64,000 nt of DNA from Spirosoma fluviale (lineage in GTDB: Bacteria; Bacteroidota; Bacteroidia; Cytophagales; Spirosomataceae), in the NCBI GenBank assembly GCA_945901025.1, contig CAMDJW010000002.1:1-64000 (forward strand). The letters run 5' to 3'. A model generated the notes under the pieces. The model had not been told where the DNA came from. It saw only the letters and a program-made list of their open reading frames with translations, and ran no database searches. The translations under genes and the position numbers were made by a program. Of the stretch, positions 1-10,433 are shown in pieces (position 1 is the stretch's first letter; each line of letters begins with the position of its first letter).

Positions 1-780
1 GTCCAAATCATAGGCGGATTTAAAGACGATGGCAAAAACCCCATAAAGCTTAATCCACCTGAGTTAAAAAATACATCGACCATTTTTGACACGAAGGCGC
101 CACTCACCTTATTCCATACGATTAAGGGCGTTGAGATACGTTATACGATGGATGGAACACCTATCGACAGTTCTAAATCTCCTGTTTTCAATGGGGATGT
201 GATGATTAATTCCAATACAAGAATTAGAGCGAGAGCGTTTAAAGCAGGCTGGATCGGAAGTGATGAAGCGGTTTTCGAATATTACAAATGTGCGATTACA
301 CCTGATAGTGTAACGGTCGTGTTGCCGTTAAATCGGGTGCATAAAGCTAATGGGCCAAAATCATTTTTCGACCGAGACCTAGGAACATTTAGTGCCAACG
401 CTCCTGCATGGGCTAATTTTTGGACCGGTGTACGAAATAATGACATGGAGTTAAATTTAAATTTCAAAACTCCAAAAACCATTTCCATTGTTTCCCTCCG
501 GATTATGGAAGAGCTAAGTACAGGAATTTTCCCGCCTCAATCCATCGAAATATGGGGGAAAACAAATGCAAATGGTCCATTTAAGCGAATTCATATGATG
601 AAAGTTCCCGTTCCTAAGGAAACGAGATTCCACGAGTTATATGCCATCGATGTGAAATTCAAACCGACCAGTTTTAGCGAATTAAAAATCATTGCAAAAC
701 CACTTGAGAAAATTCCACAATGGCACGGAGCGAAAGATAAAAGAGCCCTGTTACTTGTCGATGAAATCTTTTTAAATTAA
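1..780 (+). CDS. C-terminal fragment of secreted protein with chitobiase/beta-hexosaminidase C-terminal-like (CHB_HEX_C) domain and discoidin-like tail; 5' end outside window
   Basis: Frame stays open from base 1 upstream of the listed ATG at 148 (VQIIGGFKDDGKNPIKLNPPELKNTST...). 'GVEIRYTMDGTPIDSSKSPVFNG..I.SNTRIRARAFKAGW' resembles the CHB_HEX_C pattern. Confidence 0.6.
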   Translation, partial: VQIIGGFKDDGKNPIKLNPPELKNTSTIFDTKAPLTLFHTIKGVEIRYTMDGTPIDSSKSPVFNGDVMINSNTRIRARAFKAGWIGSDEAVFEYYKCAITPDSVTVVLPLNRVHKANGPKSFFDRDLGTFSANAPAWANFWTGVRNNDMELNLNFKTPKTISIVSLRIMEELSTGIFPPQSIEIWGKTNANGPFKRIHMMKVPVPKETRFHELYAIDVKFKPTSFSELKIIAKPLEKIPQWHGAKDKRALLLVDEIFLN

Positions 781-1496
781 TGATCATGAAATTCAGATAC
801 TTGATTTTTACGTTTGCTTTGTTTGCGGTGAGCCAATTGCATGGACAAGAAATTGCTTCCAAGGCCAGTTACTTGGAAAAAATCAAAGGAGAAATGTTGG
901 TGGAATGGCCTAAAAACAGGACGATCAATTTAGTTTTTCATGGTCATTCTGTTCCGGCTGGATACTTTAAAACACCCACGGTTAATACACTATCATCCTA
1001 CCCCTATTTGGTTTTAAAAGATATAAAATCAGCTTATCCAATGACCGTGGTCAATGTGATCAATACGTCGATTGGCGGAGAAAACTCGGAAAGTGGCCTA
1101 AAAAGATTTGAGGCTGATGTACTGACGCACAAGCCTGATGTATTGTTTATTGATTACGCACTGAATGATCGGGGTATGGGTTTGGAGCGTGCAAAAGCGG
1201 CATGGGAAAAAATGATCCGCTTAGCGCTAGAAAAAAACATTAAAGTTATTTTATTGACCCCTAGTCCAGACCAAAGAGTGGACATCAAGGATGATCTTTC
1301 GATTTTAGACCAACATGCGAACCAAATCAAAGAACTGGCGAAGAGCTTTCAAATCGGCCTGATCGATACCTATGCCTTGTATAAAAATAAAGTAAAAAGC
1401 GGCAGTAATTTAGTCGACTATATGTCCCAAGTAAATCACCCGAATGAAAAGGGACACCAAATGATTACGGACGAAATCATGGGTTATTTTAAATAA
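780..1496 (+). CDS. SGNH/GDSL-type hydrolase (secreted)
   Basis: Signal peptide; NLVFHGHSVPAGY, SIGGENSESGL, DYALNDRG and VNHPNEKGHQ blocks of the SGNH family; TAATG overlap with the upstream CDS. Confidence 0.75.
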   Translation: MIMKFRYLIFTFALFAVSQLHGQEIASKASYLEKIKGEMLVEWPKNRTINLVFHGHSVPAGYFKTPTVNTLSSYPYLVLKDIKSAYPMTVVNVINTSIGGENSESGLKRFEADVLTHKPDVLFIDYALNDRGMGLERAKAAWEKMIRLALEKNIKVILLTPSPDQRVDIKDDLSILDQHANQIKELAKSFQIGLIDTYALYKNKVKSGSNLVDYMSQVNHPNEKGHQMITDEIMGYFK

Positions 1497-1500
1497 AAAA

Positions 1501-1528
1501 AATCCGCTCGGTCTGAGCGGATTTTTTT
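1501..1528. terminator. Intrinsic terminator between convergent genes
   Basis: ATCCGCTC (1502-1509)/GAGCGGAT (1515-1522) stem with A-tract upstream and T-tract downstream. Confidence 0.85.
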
Positions 1529-1546
1529 ATTCTCACAAATACCAGA

Positions 1547-2251
1547 CTACAATTTCTTGATCTTAATATTTCTAAACCAAACTGGGTTTCCGTGATCTTG
1601 TAAAGCTATCCGTCCTTTCATATTTAAACCAAAAGCAGGCATATTCTTAAACTTGGAACCAGCAATCATCGTTTTCCAATTCGCATCATCATAACGTGTT
1701 TCTACTACCTTTACTCCGTTCAGATATTGTTGTAGCAAACCGCGATTACATACAATACGGGCTGTGTTCCATTCGCCAACTGGCTTCACAGGCTCAGAAG
1801 ATGATTTAATTAAATCATATAAATCTCCAGAACGGTGATTAAATATTTTTCCATCAGGATGGCCATCATTATCAAGAACCTGCATTTCAGGGCCCGTATT
1901 ATAGGTACTTCCGTATTTTAGATCTTCCGTTACATTGAAGATAATTCCTGAATTTCCATTTTTTGAAATTCTCCACTCCACTGAAAAATCATAATTTTCA
2001 AATTCCGCATCCGTAATTAAATCACCGCGTTCTTTTTTGGTCATATCAAAAGAAATGACACCATCCTCAACCGTCCAGCAATTGCCAATCATACCCGGTT
2101 TGTTATAGGTATGCCAACCAGTTAAGGTCTTTCCGTCAAATAACAATTGGAACCCAGCCTTTTTTTCTTTAGCGGTCAATGTATTTAAACTTTGAGCAAA
2201 TGCCATCAAGCCAAAAGTCATTAACGCGCATGTTAATATCAGTTTTTTCAT
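1547..2251 (-). CDS. DUF1080 (3-keto-disaccharide hydrolase-like) secreted protein
   Basis: Signal peptide; 'GFQLLFDGKTLTGWHTY', 'NSGIIFNVTED', 'GPEMQVLDNDGHPDGK' typical of DUF1080. Confidence 0.85.
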   Translation of the reverse strand: MKKLILTCALMTFGLMAFAQSLNTLTAKEKKAGFQLLFDGKTLTGWHTYNKPGMIGNCWTVEDGVISFDMTKKERGDLITDAEFENYDFSVEWRISKNGNSGIIFNVTEDLKYGSTYNTGPEMQVLDNDGHPDGKIFNHRSGDLYDLIKSSSEPVKPVGEWNTARIVCNRGLLQQYLNGVKVVETRYDDANWKTMIAGSKFKNMPAFGLNMKGRIALQDHGNPVWFRNIKIKKL

Positions 2252-2384
2252 TGTAAATAAGTTTTATGAATTGCAATACTACTAAAAGAAATGAAATTTT
2301 TTATACTTCCATCTAAATTTTGAATAAAAAAGAGGGGGCAAAACTCCCATAATTCTTCGTAAATTGCACACTAATTTGAATTGA

Positions 2385-3710
2385 ATGAAAACAAAAGTAA
2401 AACCAAAAGCTTCTATCAACATCGTAACCTTAGGTTGTTCGAAAAACCTCGTTGACTCGGAAGTACTTTATACTCAACTAAAAGGCAATGGCCTAGAAGT
2501 GACGCATGAAGCTAAAAAGGACACCGCATCCATTGTTGTGGTCAACACTTGTGGTTTTATTGACAATGCAAAACAAGAATCCATCGACACGATCTTACGA
2601 TACGTAGACGCAAAGGAAGCTGGGAAAATAGATAAATTATATGTGACGGGTTGCTTATCGCATCGATACAAGGACGATTTAGAAAAAGAAATACCATTGG
2701 TTGACGCATTCTTTGGCACCAATGAATTACCTAGGTTACTTAAGGCCTTAAAGGCAGATTATAAGCATGAGTTAGTGGGCGAAAGGTTTCTAACTACACC
2801 CGCACATTTTGCATATTTGAAGATTGCTGAAGGCTGCGATCGGCCCTGTAGTTTTTGTGCAATCCCCATCATGCGAGGGAAACATGTTTCTAGAAATATG
2901 GACGAATTGGTATTAGAGGCCAATTCATTAGCTAAAAAAGGAACCAAAGAATTAATCTTAATTGCCCAAGATTTAACCTTTTACGGATTAGATTTAAAAG
3001 GAGGTCAAACAGGCGGAAGGAAGTTAAAAGAATTATTAGAACGACTTTCAGATGTCAATGGAATCGAATGGATTCGCTTGCAATACGCGTATCCAGCAGG
3101 CTTTCCTCTAGAAATTCTAGACACGATGGCTGAACGTGAAAATATTTGTCGCTACTTAGACATGCCCTTACAGAGTGGTTCAGATGCGATGCTGAAGCAC
3201 ATGCGGAGAGGAATTACCCGAGAAAAAACGGAGGCACTGATCGAAACAATACGTGAAAAAGTTCCAGGCATTGCCTTGAGAACTACCCTGATTTCTGGGT
3301 ATCCAGGTGAAACTGAGGCAGATTTTGAAGAGACCTATTCGTTTGTCGAGCGTATGCGATTTGACCGTTTGGGCATCTTTAATTATAGCCATGAAGAAAA
3401 TACACATGCCTATTCAGTGGAAGATAATGTACCAGAGGAGGTAAAACAAGAGAGGTCGGATGAAATCATGGCACTCCAGCAAACCATTTCGGAAGAGTTG
3501 AATCAAGCAAAAGTAGGCCAAACGGTAAAAGTTTTAGTCGACCGAAAAGAGAGTGGATACTTTGTTGGCCGAACCGAATTTGACAGCCCTGAAGTGGACA
3601 ATGAAGTCCTAATCCCAGCCGAACAATATGCAAGAATGGGAGATTTTGTACAGGTCAAAATCAATAAGGCTGAAGAATTTGATCTTTATGGAGATATCGT
3701 TAATACCTAG
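2385..3710 (+). CDS. rimO: Ribosomal protein S12 methylthiotransferase RimO
   Basis: MiaB/RimO family: 'VTLGCSKNLVDSE', radical SAM 'CDRPCSFCAIPIMRGKHVSR', C-terminal TRAM-like domain. Confidence 0.95.
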   Translation: MKTKVKPKASINIVTLGCSKNLVDSEVLYTQLKGNGLEVTHEAKKDTASIVVVNTCGFIDNAKQESIDTILRYVDAKEAGKIDKLYVTGCLSHRYKDDLEKEIPLVDAFFGTNELPRLLKALKADYKHELVGERFLTTPAHFAYLKIAEGCDRPCSFCAIPIMRGKHVSRNMDELVLEANSLAKKGTKELILIAQDLTFYGLDLKGGQTGGRKLKELLERLSDVNGIEWIRLQYAYPAGFPLEILDTMAERENICRYLDMPLQSGSDAMLKHMRRGITREKTEALIETIREKVPGIALRTTLISGYPGETEADFEETYSFVERMRFDRLGIFNYSHEENTHAYSVEDNVPEEVKQERSDEIMALQQTISEELNQAKVGQTVKVLVDRKESGYFVGRTEFDSPEVDNEVLIPAEQYARMGDFVQVKINKAEEFDLYGDIVNT

Positions 3711-4797
3711 GAATACTGGGGTCAATTTTTAAAGACCAGGCATCGATCCCACCCGTTACATTATACAGATTTGTAAATCCCTTTTCTTGTTGTAAAAATC
3801 GGATCACGTGGGCAGATCTCATCCCATGATGGCACATAACAAGACACTTTTTATGGACCGGTAGGCTCGCAGTATTATGGGGAACCTTGTGCATCGGTAT
3901 TTGCAATGTGTCAGGTAATGAAGCTATTTCAAATTCCTCCAATTCCCTAACATCTAAAATATAGGCTTCGTTTTGTTCCAATAAGGCAAATGCTTCATCC
4001 ACTTGAATTTCCCGCACTTCATCTAAATTCGTTTTAGGAAAAATATTTACGGCTGCATTAGCTTCTCGGTCCACTTTAAAGTGCCTCATCGACATATCCC
4101 GAGCATCCCATCTTAGAAGGGCGCCTTGTGCCGGAGATGAAAAACCGGCTAAATAAAAAATAGCTTCCTTTGCTTGCAATAAGCCCATAATCCCAGGTAT
4201 AAATCCTAGGACCCCCACTTCGTCGCAATTAGGAATCTCCGACATGTTAGGCGATTCAGGAAATAAACACCTATAAGTTGCCGTGCGCGTTCCATTGGTC
4301 AATAAAGCATTACAAACACTTAATAAACCTTCCCAAGCATGTATGGCAGCATATACAAATGGCTTATCCAAGGAAACGCAATAGTCATTAATTAAATAAC
4401 GGGCAGTGAAATTATCTGTACAATCTAGTATCAAATCTGCTTTTTGAATAAATTCAACCGCATTTTCACCGGTTAATTTTACTTGAAAACTTTCTACGCT
4501 GATGTCTGGATTTAAGTCCTTTAAATATTTTTGAGCTAATTTGGATTTAGACTGCCCCACCTCAGCAGAGCTATAGATAACTTGTCGGCCTAAATTGGAC
4601 AAATCGACCACATCGGGATCCACGATACTAATCTGACCTACACCGGCTGCAGCCAAATAAGGAAGCGCGGCAACACCCAAGCCTCCCGCGCCCACAACTA
4701 AAACATGAGAAGCTTTTAAAGCAAGCTGTTTCTCAACGCCCCATTCAGGAAGTTTCAACTGCTTCTGGTATCGACTAAGTTCAGATGGTGTCAACAT
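3700..4797 (-). CDS. MoeB/ThiF-type adenylyltransferase fused to C-terminal rhodanese domain
   Basis: 'HVLVVGAGGLGVAALPYLAAAGVGQISIVDPDVVDLSNLGRQ' E1-like; rhodanese 'VREIQVDEAF...CHHGMRS'. Confidence 0.9.
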   Translation of the reverse strand: MLTPSELSRYQKQLKLPEWGVEKQLALKASHVLVVGAGGLGVAALPYLAAAGVGQISIVDPDVVDLSNLGRQVIYSSAEVGQSKSKLAQKYLKDLNPDISVESFQVKLTGENAVEFIQKADLILDCTDNFTARYLINDYCVSLDKPFVYAAIHAWEGLLSVCNALLTNGTRTATYRCLFPESPNMSEIPNCDEVGVLGFIPGIMGLLQAKEAIFYLAGFSSPAQGALLRWDARDMSMRHFKVDREANAAVNIFPKTNLDEVREIQVDEAFALLEQNEAYILDVRELEEFEIASLPDTLQIPMHKVPHNTASLPVHKKCLVMCHHGMRSAHVIRFLQQEKGFTNLYNVTGGIDAWSLKIDPSIPRY

Positions 4798-4803
4798 ATT
4801 AAA

Positions 4804-4835
4804 TAAAAAAAGCCTCCTTGAAATTCAAGGAGGCT
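4804..4835 (-). terminator. rpmB terminator
   Basis: AGCCTCCTTGAA-a-TTCAAGGAGGCT 12-bp stem (4811-4835) followed on the minus strand by a T-tract. Confidence 0.85.
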
Positions 4836-4860
4836 AATTTCGTTAATTTTTTATTAAAAA

Positions 4861-5100
4861 CTATACGCTCAATGTACCTTTACGTGCAGATTGAATTAAC
4901 GTTTTCTCAAAACCATTCTTGTTGATGGTACGAATTGCCTTCGCAGAAACTTTCATACGAACCCAAACACCTTCAGATTCTAAGAAAAATTTCTTCGTTT
5001 GCAAGTTTGGAAAAAACTTACGTTTTGTCTTATTGTTAGCGTGAGAAACGTGGTTTCCTACTCTTGTTCTTTTTCCTGTTAATTGACAAACCTTTGCCAT
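4861..5100 (-). CDS. rpmB: 50S ribosomal protein L28
   Basis: MAKVCQLTGKRTRVGNHVSHANNKTKRKFFPNLQ...; standard L28. Confidence 0.97.
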   Translation of the reverse strand: MAKVCQLTGKRTRVGNHVSHANNKTKRKFFPNLQTKKFFLESEGVWVRMKVSAKAIRTINKNGFEKTLIQSARKGTLSV

Positions 5101-5159
5101 AATGATCTATTTTAATTTTTGCTTATGCCTCTAAATACTATTGTAGTTAAAAGGGATTG

Positions 5160-5191
5160 CAAAAGTAGAAATATTTTTTGAAAAACACAAT
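5160..5191 (-). promoter_or_regulatory. Putative Bacteroidetes-type promoter of rpmB
   Basis: Minus-strand ATTG - 20 nt - TACTTTTG (fits TAnnTTTG) upstream of rpmB. Confidence 0.45.
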
Positions 5192-5244
5192 CCTCATCGT
5201 AAAAATTATAAAATGTAATTCCCTTTCCGAGTCAATGCGTATAT

Positions 5245-6393
5245 TTGATTATGAGAAAGCCGAGTTCTCCAAAAACAAGTCAAAAATCTTTTCTAAAAAA
5301 GTTCATTTCTTCGCTTATTTGGCTCGGAACCTTGCCCCTCTGTCTGTATACAATTCTTACGTATTTACTAAGTTATTCCCTCGTGATTGACCATTGGCTA
5401 GCCGGGTTTATCATGATGACGATGCCGTATGCCCAAGTATTATGTTTTATTTCTTTATTGTTTTGGTTATTTCAAAGGGCAAAAAGAGCTTTATTACCAC
5501 TAACCGTATTATTGTTAGGTTATAGTTTTATCCAAAGAAGTTTCGTTTTTAATAGCCCCAATGCCTTAGTTAAAAAGTCAGTTAAGGTCATGAGCTATAA
5601 TGTATACGGTATGTATTCCAATAATTATGAAGCAAAAAAAGAATCATTAGTCAAGCTAAAAGCATTTATGCTAGATTATACAGCGGATATAAAATGCTTT
5701 CAGGAATTTTATTCCAATACGGATCGAAAGCCCTATAGAAGCCTTGCCATGATGTCCGAGCAATATCCCAATTATGCTTTTTTCCCATTAAGGGAAGATC
5801 TATTTGATCAAAACGAGAAAATGGGATTGGCCATTTTCACTAAATATCCCATCATCCACAAGGAAGGAAAACAATTTGCTAATTCCGCAAATGGATATTT
5901 GTTGGCCGACCTAGTCATCAACCGAGATACCATTAGAATCATCAATCTCCAACTGTGGTCCATGGGCATCCGAGTAGGAAAAGTAACGGGGAAAATCAGA
6001 GATCAAGATTATGAGGATGCCAAAAAAGAAGGCAAGGGAATTATAGCCTCCATGCGAAAAGGCTTTATTCACCACCGAGATGAAATGAACCAGATTAATC
6101 GATTAATCCAACAAAGCCAATTTCCGGTTATTGTCGTGGGTGATTTAAATGAGACCCCCTATGGCTGGGCCTATGGCACCATTCGAGAACGCTTAAAAAA
6201 TTCGTTCGAAGAAGCTGGCCGTGGTTTTGGATTCACTTTAAACCGAAGTCCTTATTTAGTTCGGATCGACAATCAATTTTTCTCCGACGATTGGAAAATC
6301 ATTCAATTTAGAACCCTCCGAAATATCAATTATTCAGACCATTTTCCTTTGATTGGCGATTACATATTGAAGAAAAATGAAAGCGGGAACTAA
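5245..6393 (+). CDS. Endonuclease/exonuclease/phosphatase family membrane protein
   Basis: N-terminal TM segments; 'VMSYNVYGMYSN', 'CFQEFY', 'VVGDLNETPYGWAY', 'NINYSDHFPLIGDY' EEP motifs. Confidence 0.85.
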   Translation: MIMRKPSSPKTSQKSFLKKFISSLIWLGTLPLCLYTILTYLLSYSLVIDHWLAGFIMMTMPYAQVLCFISLLFWLFQRAKRALLPLTVLLLGYSFIQRSFVFNSPNALVKKSVKVMSYNVYGMYSNNYEAKKESLVKLKAFMLDYTADIKCFQEFYSNTDRKPYRSLAMMSEQYPNYAFFPLREDLFDQNEKMGLAIFTKYPIIHKEGKQFANSANGYLLADLVINRDTIRIINLQLWSMGIRVGKVTGKIRDQDYEDAKKEGKGIIASMRKGFIHHRDEMNQINRLIQQSQFPVIVVGDLNETPYGWAYGTIRERLKNSFEEAGRGFGFTLNRSPYLVRIDNQFFSDDWKIIQFRTLRNINYSDHFPLIGDYILKKNESGN

Positions 6394-7690
6394 ACAATTA
6401 TGGAAAGTTTTAGGTACTACTTTTGGGGTAGCTGTTACGCTTGGAGGAACTATTGGCACCGGAATTTTACGTAAACCAGGCCCCATCGCGGCATCTCTTC
6501 ATGACCCTATTTTAATTATTTCACTTTGGGTTTTAGTAGCCGTTTATGCCCTTTTGGGCGTTAGTTGTGTATTGGAATTAAGTTTATCCATTCCCAAAGC
6601 TGGTGCTTGGTATGGCTACGCCGAACGTGCCTTTGGTCGATATATAGGATTTTTAGTGGGGCTGTCTAGTTGGCTCGGTACCGTCACAGCCCTAGGTTTT
6701 GGCGCCTACACTTTCTCAGAATACCTGGCCATTCTTTTCCCTTTTTTATCAAGCTATCTGGTTTACTGCAGTTTAGGAATTTTAATTTCGCTCTGGCTTT
6801 TTCACCAATTAGGAGTGGTCTTAGCAGGAAAATCCCAGGAATGGTTAAGCGGAATTAAAGCAGTCGCACTTTTATTTTTTATTGGCATCTGCGCATTCAT
6901 GGGAAATGGCGGTGTCATATCCGAAAGCCCATCCGCTCCCATCGGTCTTCCCCTGTGGTCGGGAATTATGACTGCACTGCTTTCCATTTTCTACGCGTTT
7001 GACGGTTGGCACACCGCCGCCTACTTCACAGAAGAAAACAAAAACCCAGAAAAAAGCATGCCTAAATCGATGTTTATAGGCGTGATCGTAGTGGCCTTCA
7101 TTTACATCCTGATTAATATCGCCATTTTATATAGCCTACCTTTTTCTATTTTAAGCCAAAGCAAATTGGCCGCCGCCGATACCATGACCTATATTTTTGG
7201 TGCCAATATGGGCAGGTGGATCACATTATTCTTAATGGTCAGTATATTAGGAATTTTAAATACACAAGTCATGTTTGCGCCAAGAGTCATTTTTTCGATG
7301 AGTCGGGATGGCCTATTCTTTAAAAAAGCCAGTGATATAAATGCCGTCGGCAGTCCAAGTTTCGCGACCCATATCACGCTAGTGCTTGCATGTTTATTTT
7401 TATTAGCTGGGAAGGATATAAATGAAAGGCTTTCTGATATTGCCACTTTCTTTTTTGTTGCTAGTTATCTGTCGGGATTTGCAGCGTTAGTCCAATTAAG
7501 AATAAAGGAACCCCATTTAACCAGACCGTATCGGGTTTGGGCATATCCCTATTTACCCATATTACTGGTGTTTTTGTCGTCCCTGTTTTTATTGGGGACT
7601 TTGTTGACGAACCAACAAAGCATCCTGTACGTCTTAATTTTTATTGGACTCAGCTATGGGATTTATCATCAATTCCTAAAAAAGAGTTAA
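6377..7690 (+). CDS. APC-family amino acid permease
   Basis: 'TFGVAVTLGGTIGTGILRKPG' and about 12 TM segments; 17-nt overlap with upstream CDS. Confidence 0.88.
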   Translation: MKAGTKQLWKVLGTTFGVAVTLGGTIGTGILRKPGPIAASLHDPILIISLWVLVAVYALLGVSCVLELSLSIPKAGAWYGYAERAFGRYIGFLVGLSSWLGTVTALGFGAYTFSEYLAILFPFLSSYLVYCSLGILISLWLFHQLGVVLAGKSQEWLSGIKAVALLFFIGICAFMGNGGVISESPSAPIGLPLWSGIMTALLSIFYAFDGWHTAAYFTEENKNPEKSMPKSMFIGVIVVAFIYILINIAILYSLPFSILSQSKLAAADTMTYIFGANMGRWITLFLMVSILGILNTQVMFAPRVIFSMSRDGLFFKKASDINAVGSPSFATHITLVLACLFLLAGKDINERLSDIATFFFVASYLSGFAALVQLRIKEPHLTRPYRVWAYPYLPILLVFLSSLFLLGTLLTNQQSILYVLIFIGLSYGIYHQFLKKS

Positions 7691-8958
7691 TCTAAATTTT
7701 TAAGAAAATCAATCACATCACGCTTGCTTTGCGAGACGGAATGGTTGGCCAAATTAGTCATAATGGAAAAGACATAGATTTTCCCTTTTGAATTTTGCAA
7801 AAAACCTGAGAGGTCATACGTATTGCTAAAAGAACCTGATTTAGCCCAAATGATGTGATCATCCGATTTCAGTTTAATGCTTTTCAAAGTCCCTGTTTTC
7901 CCGGTTTGCGGCAATAGCAATTGTAGCTTATCCATGCCGACTTGCTGGTGCAAGGCCCTCAGTATTTCTATAAAATCCATGGGTCTAAATAAATTATAAC
8001 GCGATAAACCAGATCCATCAACCCATCGAGCTGCTTTCAAAAATTCATAATTAGATTCCTTTTTCAATTTGGCAATGATCTCTTGTGCCCCACCCGTCCA
8101 TTGGTTTTTTGCCCCAATCAACAACAATAAATGCTCTGCAATCATATTATCACTATTGTGAAGCATAGGCAGATACAAAGAATCCAACAGGCCTGCATAC
8201 TGAATTTTAGCCGACGAGTTTATTGCTTTTCGTTGAACTACAACCTCCTTTTTTAATGTATCGGCCAATAATTTTGCCGTCAAAGAAGCGGAAGTCACAA
8301 AGGGAACTTGTTGGACCTTCAATTCTGACTTCGAAACCGGTAAAGTAAACTCATTTTTTAAGCGATCCCTGAGTACATAATTATCCGAATAGTTTCCTGA
8401 AATAGCTGATTTGAAAAAACGGGGAGCGGTCTCCCATTGTTGGTTTTTAACTGAAAAACCTACCAGATTTCCATAAAGTGGCAATGGAGAAATTTCGGCT
8501 GAATAGCTGTCATTGTAGTCGTCCCAGGACCAACCGGAGCCCAAAGGGGGAATTTCCTTTTGAGGCGCACAATAGACAAGCACCTTATTTGATTTGCTTA
8601 AATAATCAATTAGGGATGTATTTTTAAATGATGGATTTAAATGAGTTGGATCTCCTGTACCCCAAAAAAATAGAGAATCCTTTGCTTCATGGTAAGCAAA
8701 GGATGGGATAGAATCTCCTAAAAAGGAATTGGCCACTAAAAAAGTTGCCAATTTAACATTGGAAGCAGGCATGAAAAACTGATCTGCTTGGTGAGAAAAA
8801 ACAATTTTACCGGTATTTAACTCTTGAATAACAAGGCCACTTGATTGTTTAGAAAGCGGGGATTTTTGAAAAGTTTTAGACCAATGAACTTGAGTACAAG
8901 AAAATAAATTAGTCAACATGGCAACAACACAGATCCCCCGGACAAATTGATTTTGCAT
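7687..8958 (-). CDS. dacB: D-alanyl-D-alanine carboxypeptidase/endopeptidase (peptidase S13, PBP4 type)
   Basis: 'FFMPASNVKLATF' (SxxK), 'MLHNSDNMIAEHLL' (SxN), 'GKTGTL' (KTG). Confidence 0.85.
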   Translation of the reverse strand: MQNQFVRGICVVAMLTNLFSCTQVHWSKTFQKSPLSKQSSGLVIQELNTGKIVFSHQADQFFMPASNVKLATFLVANSFLGDSIPSFAYHEAKDSLFFWGTGDPTHLNPSFKNTSLIDYLSKSNKVLVYCAPQKEIPPLGSGWSWDDYNDSYSAEISPLPLYGNLVGFSVKNQQWETAPRFFKSAISGNYSDNYVLRDRLKNEFTLPVSKSELKVQQVPFVTSASLTAKLLADTLKKEVVVQRKAINSSAKIQYAGLLDSLYLPMLHNSDNMIAEHLLLLIGAKNQWTGGAQEIIAKLKKESNYEFLKAARWVDGSGLSRYNLFRPMDFIEILRALHQQVGMDKLQLLLPQTGKTGTLKSIKLKSDDHIIWAKSGSFSNTYDLSGFLQNSKGKIYVFSIMTNLANHSVSQSKRDVIDFLKNLD

Positions 8959-9035
8959 ATTAAAATATTCAATGTTAGGTAAAGGTAAAAGGTTCTCCTA
9001 AAAATCGATAATTTTGATTTAAATTTTAGACAATT

Positions 9036-10433
9036 ATGTTGGTTGGCTTCGTCATTTTTTATCTCCTATTAAACTTGATGGTTGGTTGGTGGGCGAGTAA
9101 AAAAATTCATTCCACACAGGACTTCATATTAGCAGGCCGATCGCTCCCTTTCGCATTAGCCACCATGGTGACTTTTGCCACATGGTTTGGATCCGAAACA
9201 ATGTTAGGAGCCCCTCGTGAATTTGTTCATGGAGGAGTATTAGCCATTATAGAAGAACCTTTTGGAGCTGCCCTGGGTCTACTCATCGTTGGGTCGATTT
9301 ACGCCAAAAAACTCTACCCACTTCCCGTTTTAACATTCAGTGATTATTTCAGAATTCGATTTGGAGCCCTATCCGAAAAACTATCAGCCATCGTCATGAT
9401 TCCCTCGTATTTTGGTTGGATTTCAGCCCAACTAGTCGCATTGGGCTTGACTTTGCATTTGCTTTTGCCCATCTCAACTGAAATGGGAATTGTGATAGGA
9501 GCGGTTTTAGTCATGACGTACACGCTTTTGAGAGGAATGTGGTCGATCACCATCACCGATTTTTTACACAATATCATTTTGATTATTGGCCTCCTCTTTT
9601 TAGCCTATTTATTGTTGGACAAAATTCCTGATTGGGGCTTGTTTATTGACCAGCAACCTGCAGGTTTCTTTCGATTTATTCCCAAAGAAAATACCTGGGT
9701 GGACTGGTTGACCTATAGCGCGGCTTGGATGACGATCGGCTTAGGATCTATACCCCAACAAGATATTTTCCAAAGGGTCATGTCGGCAAAAAGTGCCAAA
9801 ATTGCCTCCAAGGCTAGTTTGGCTGCCGGAATGATGTATTTAAGCATCGCGATGCTTCCCTTGGTCATTGCATTAGTTGCCGTAAGACTTTACCCTAGTT
9901 TACTGGCAGAAGATGATTTATTAATTCCAAATCTTGTGTTGAAATTTACCCCCTATGGAGTTCAAATATTATTTTTAGGGGCCTTACTTTCCGCCTTATT
10001 AAGTACAACTAGTGGGGCTATACTAGCACCAGCAAGTGTATTGGGAGAAAATTTATTGAAACCCAGCCTTAAAAATCCTGATGACAAAAAGGTCCTATTT
10101 TACATCCGCGTTTCCGTTGTCCTAGTCACTGGAGCATGTATTTGGATGGCGATTAGCAGGCAAAATATTTTTGAATTAGTCAGTGAGGCATCAGCTTTTA
10201 GCCTTGTGTCATTATTTATCCCCTTAAATGCAGGATTATGGTGGAAAAAAGCCAGTGCGATGGGTTCGCACATGAGTATGATTGCGGGGCTATTGGTCAT
10301 GATTTATTTTAATTTCATCCATCCGAATGACATTCCATCCGTATGGTATGGTTTAGTTGCCAGCATAATGGGCTTATTATTAGGTACGGCTCTTTATCCG
10401 ACCAAAATAATTACACCCAGCGCTGATCAATAG
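9036..10433 (+). CDS. Sodium:solute symporter family protein
   Basis: SSS-type topology, 'GWWASKKIHSTQDFILAGRSLPF...TWFGSETMLGAPREF'. Confidence 0.88.
   Translation: MLVGFVIFYLLLNLMVGWWASKKIHSTQDFILAGRSLPFALATMVTFATWFGSETMLGAPREFVHGGVLAIIEEPFGAALGLLIVGSIYAKKLYPLPVLTFSDYFRIRFGALSEKLSAIVMIPSYFGWISAQLVALGLTLHLLLPISTEMGIVIGAVLVMTYTLLRGMWSITITDFLHNIILIIGLLFLAYLLLDKIPDWGLFIDQQPAGFFRFIPKENTWVDWLTYSAAWMTIGLGSIPQQDIFQRVMSAKSAKIASKASLAAGMMYLSIAMLPLVIALVAVRLYPSLLAEDDLLIPNLVLKFTPYGVQILFLGALLSALLSTTSGAILAPASVLGENLLKPSLKNPDDKKVLFYIRVSVVLVTGACIWMAISRQNIFELVSEASAFSLVSLFIPLNAGLWWKKASAMGSHMSMIAGLLVMIYFNFIHPNDIPSVWYGLVASIMGLLLGTALYPTKIITPSADQ

Noticed and set aside
282-488. Antisense and alternate-frame ORFs of 60-118 aa throughout the ORF track (for example 282-488 -, 2474-2722 -, 12397-12753 -, 36156-36500 +, 45346-45663 +)
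   Set aside because: Each lies inside a strongly supported CDS on the other strand or frame, with no recognisable domain; treated as spurious.
5178-5390. 70-aa plus-strand ORF overlapping the start of the EEP-family gene
   Set aside because: Out of frame with the well-supported EEP CDS and covers its N-terminus; no domain.
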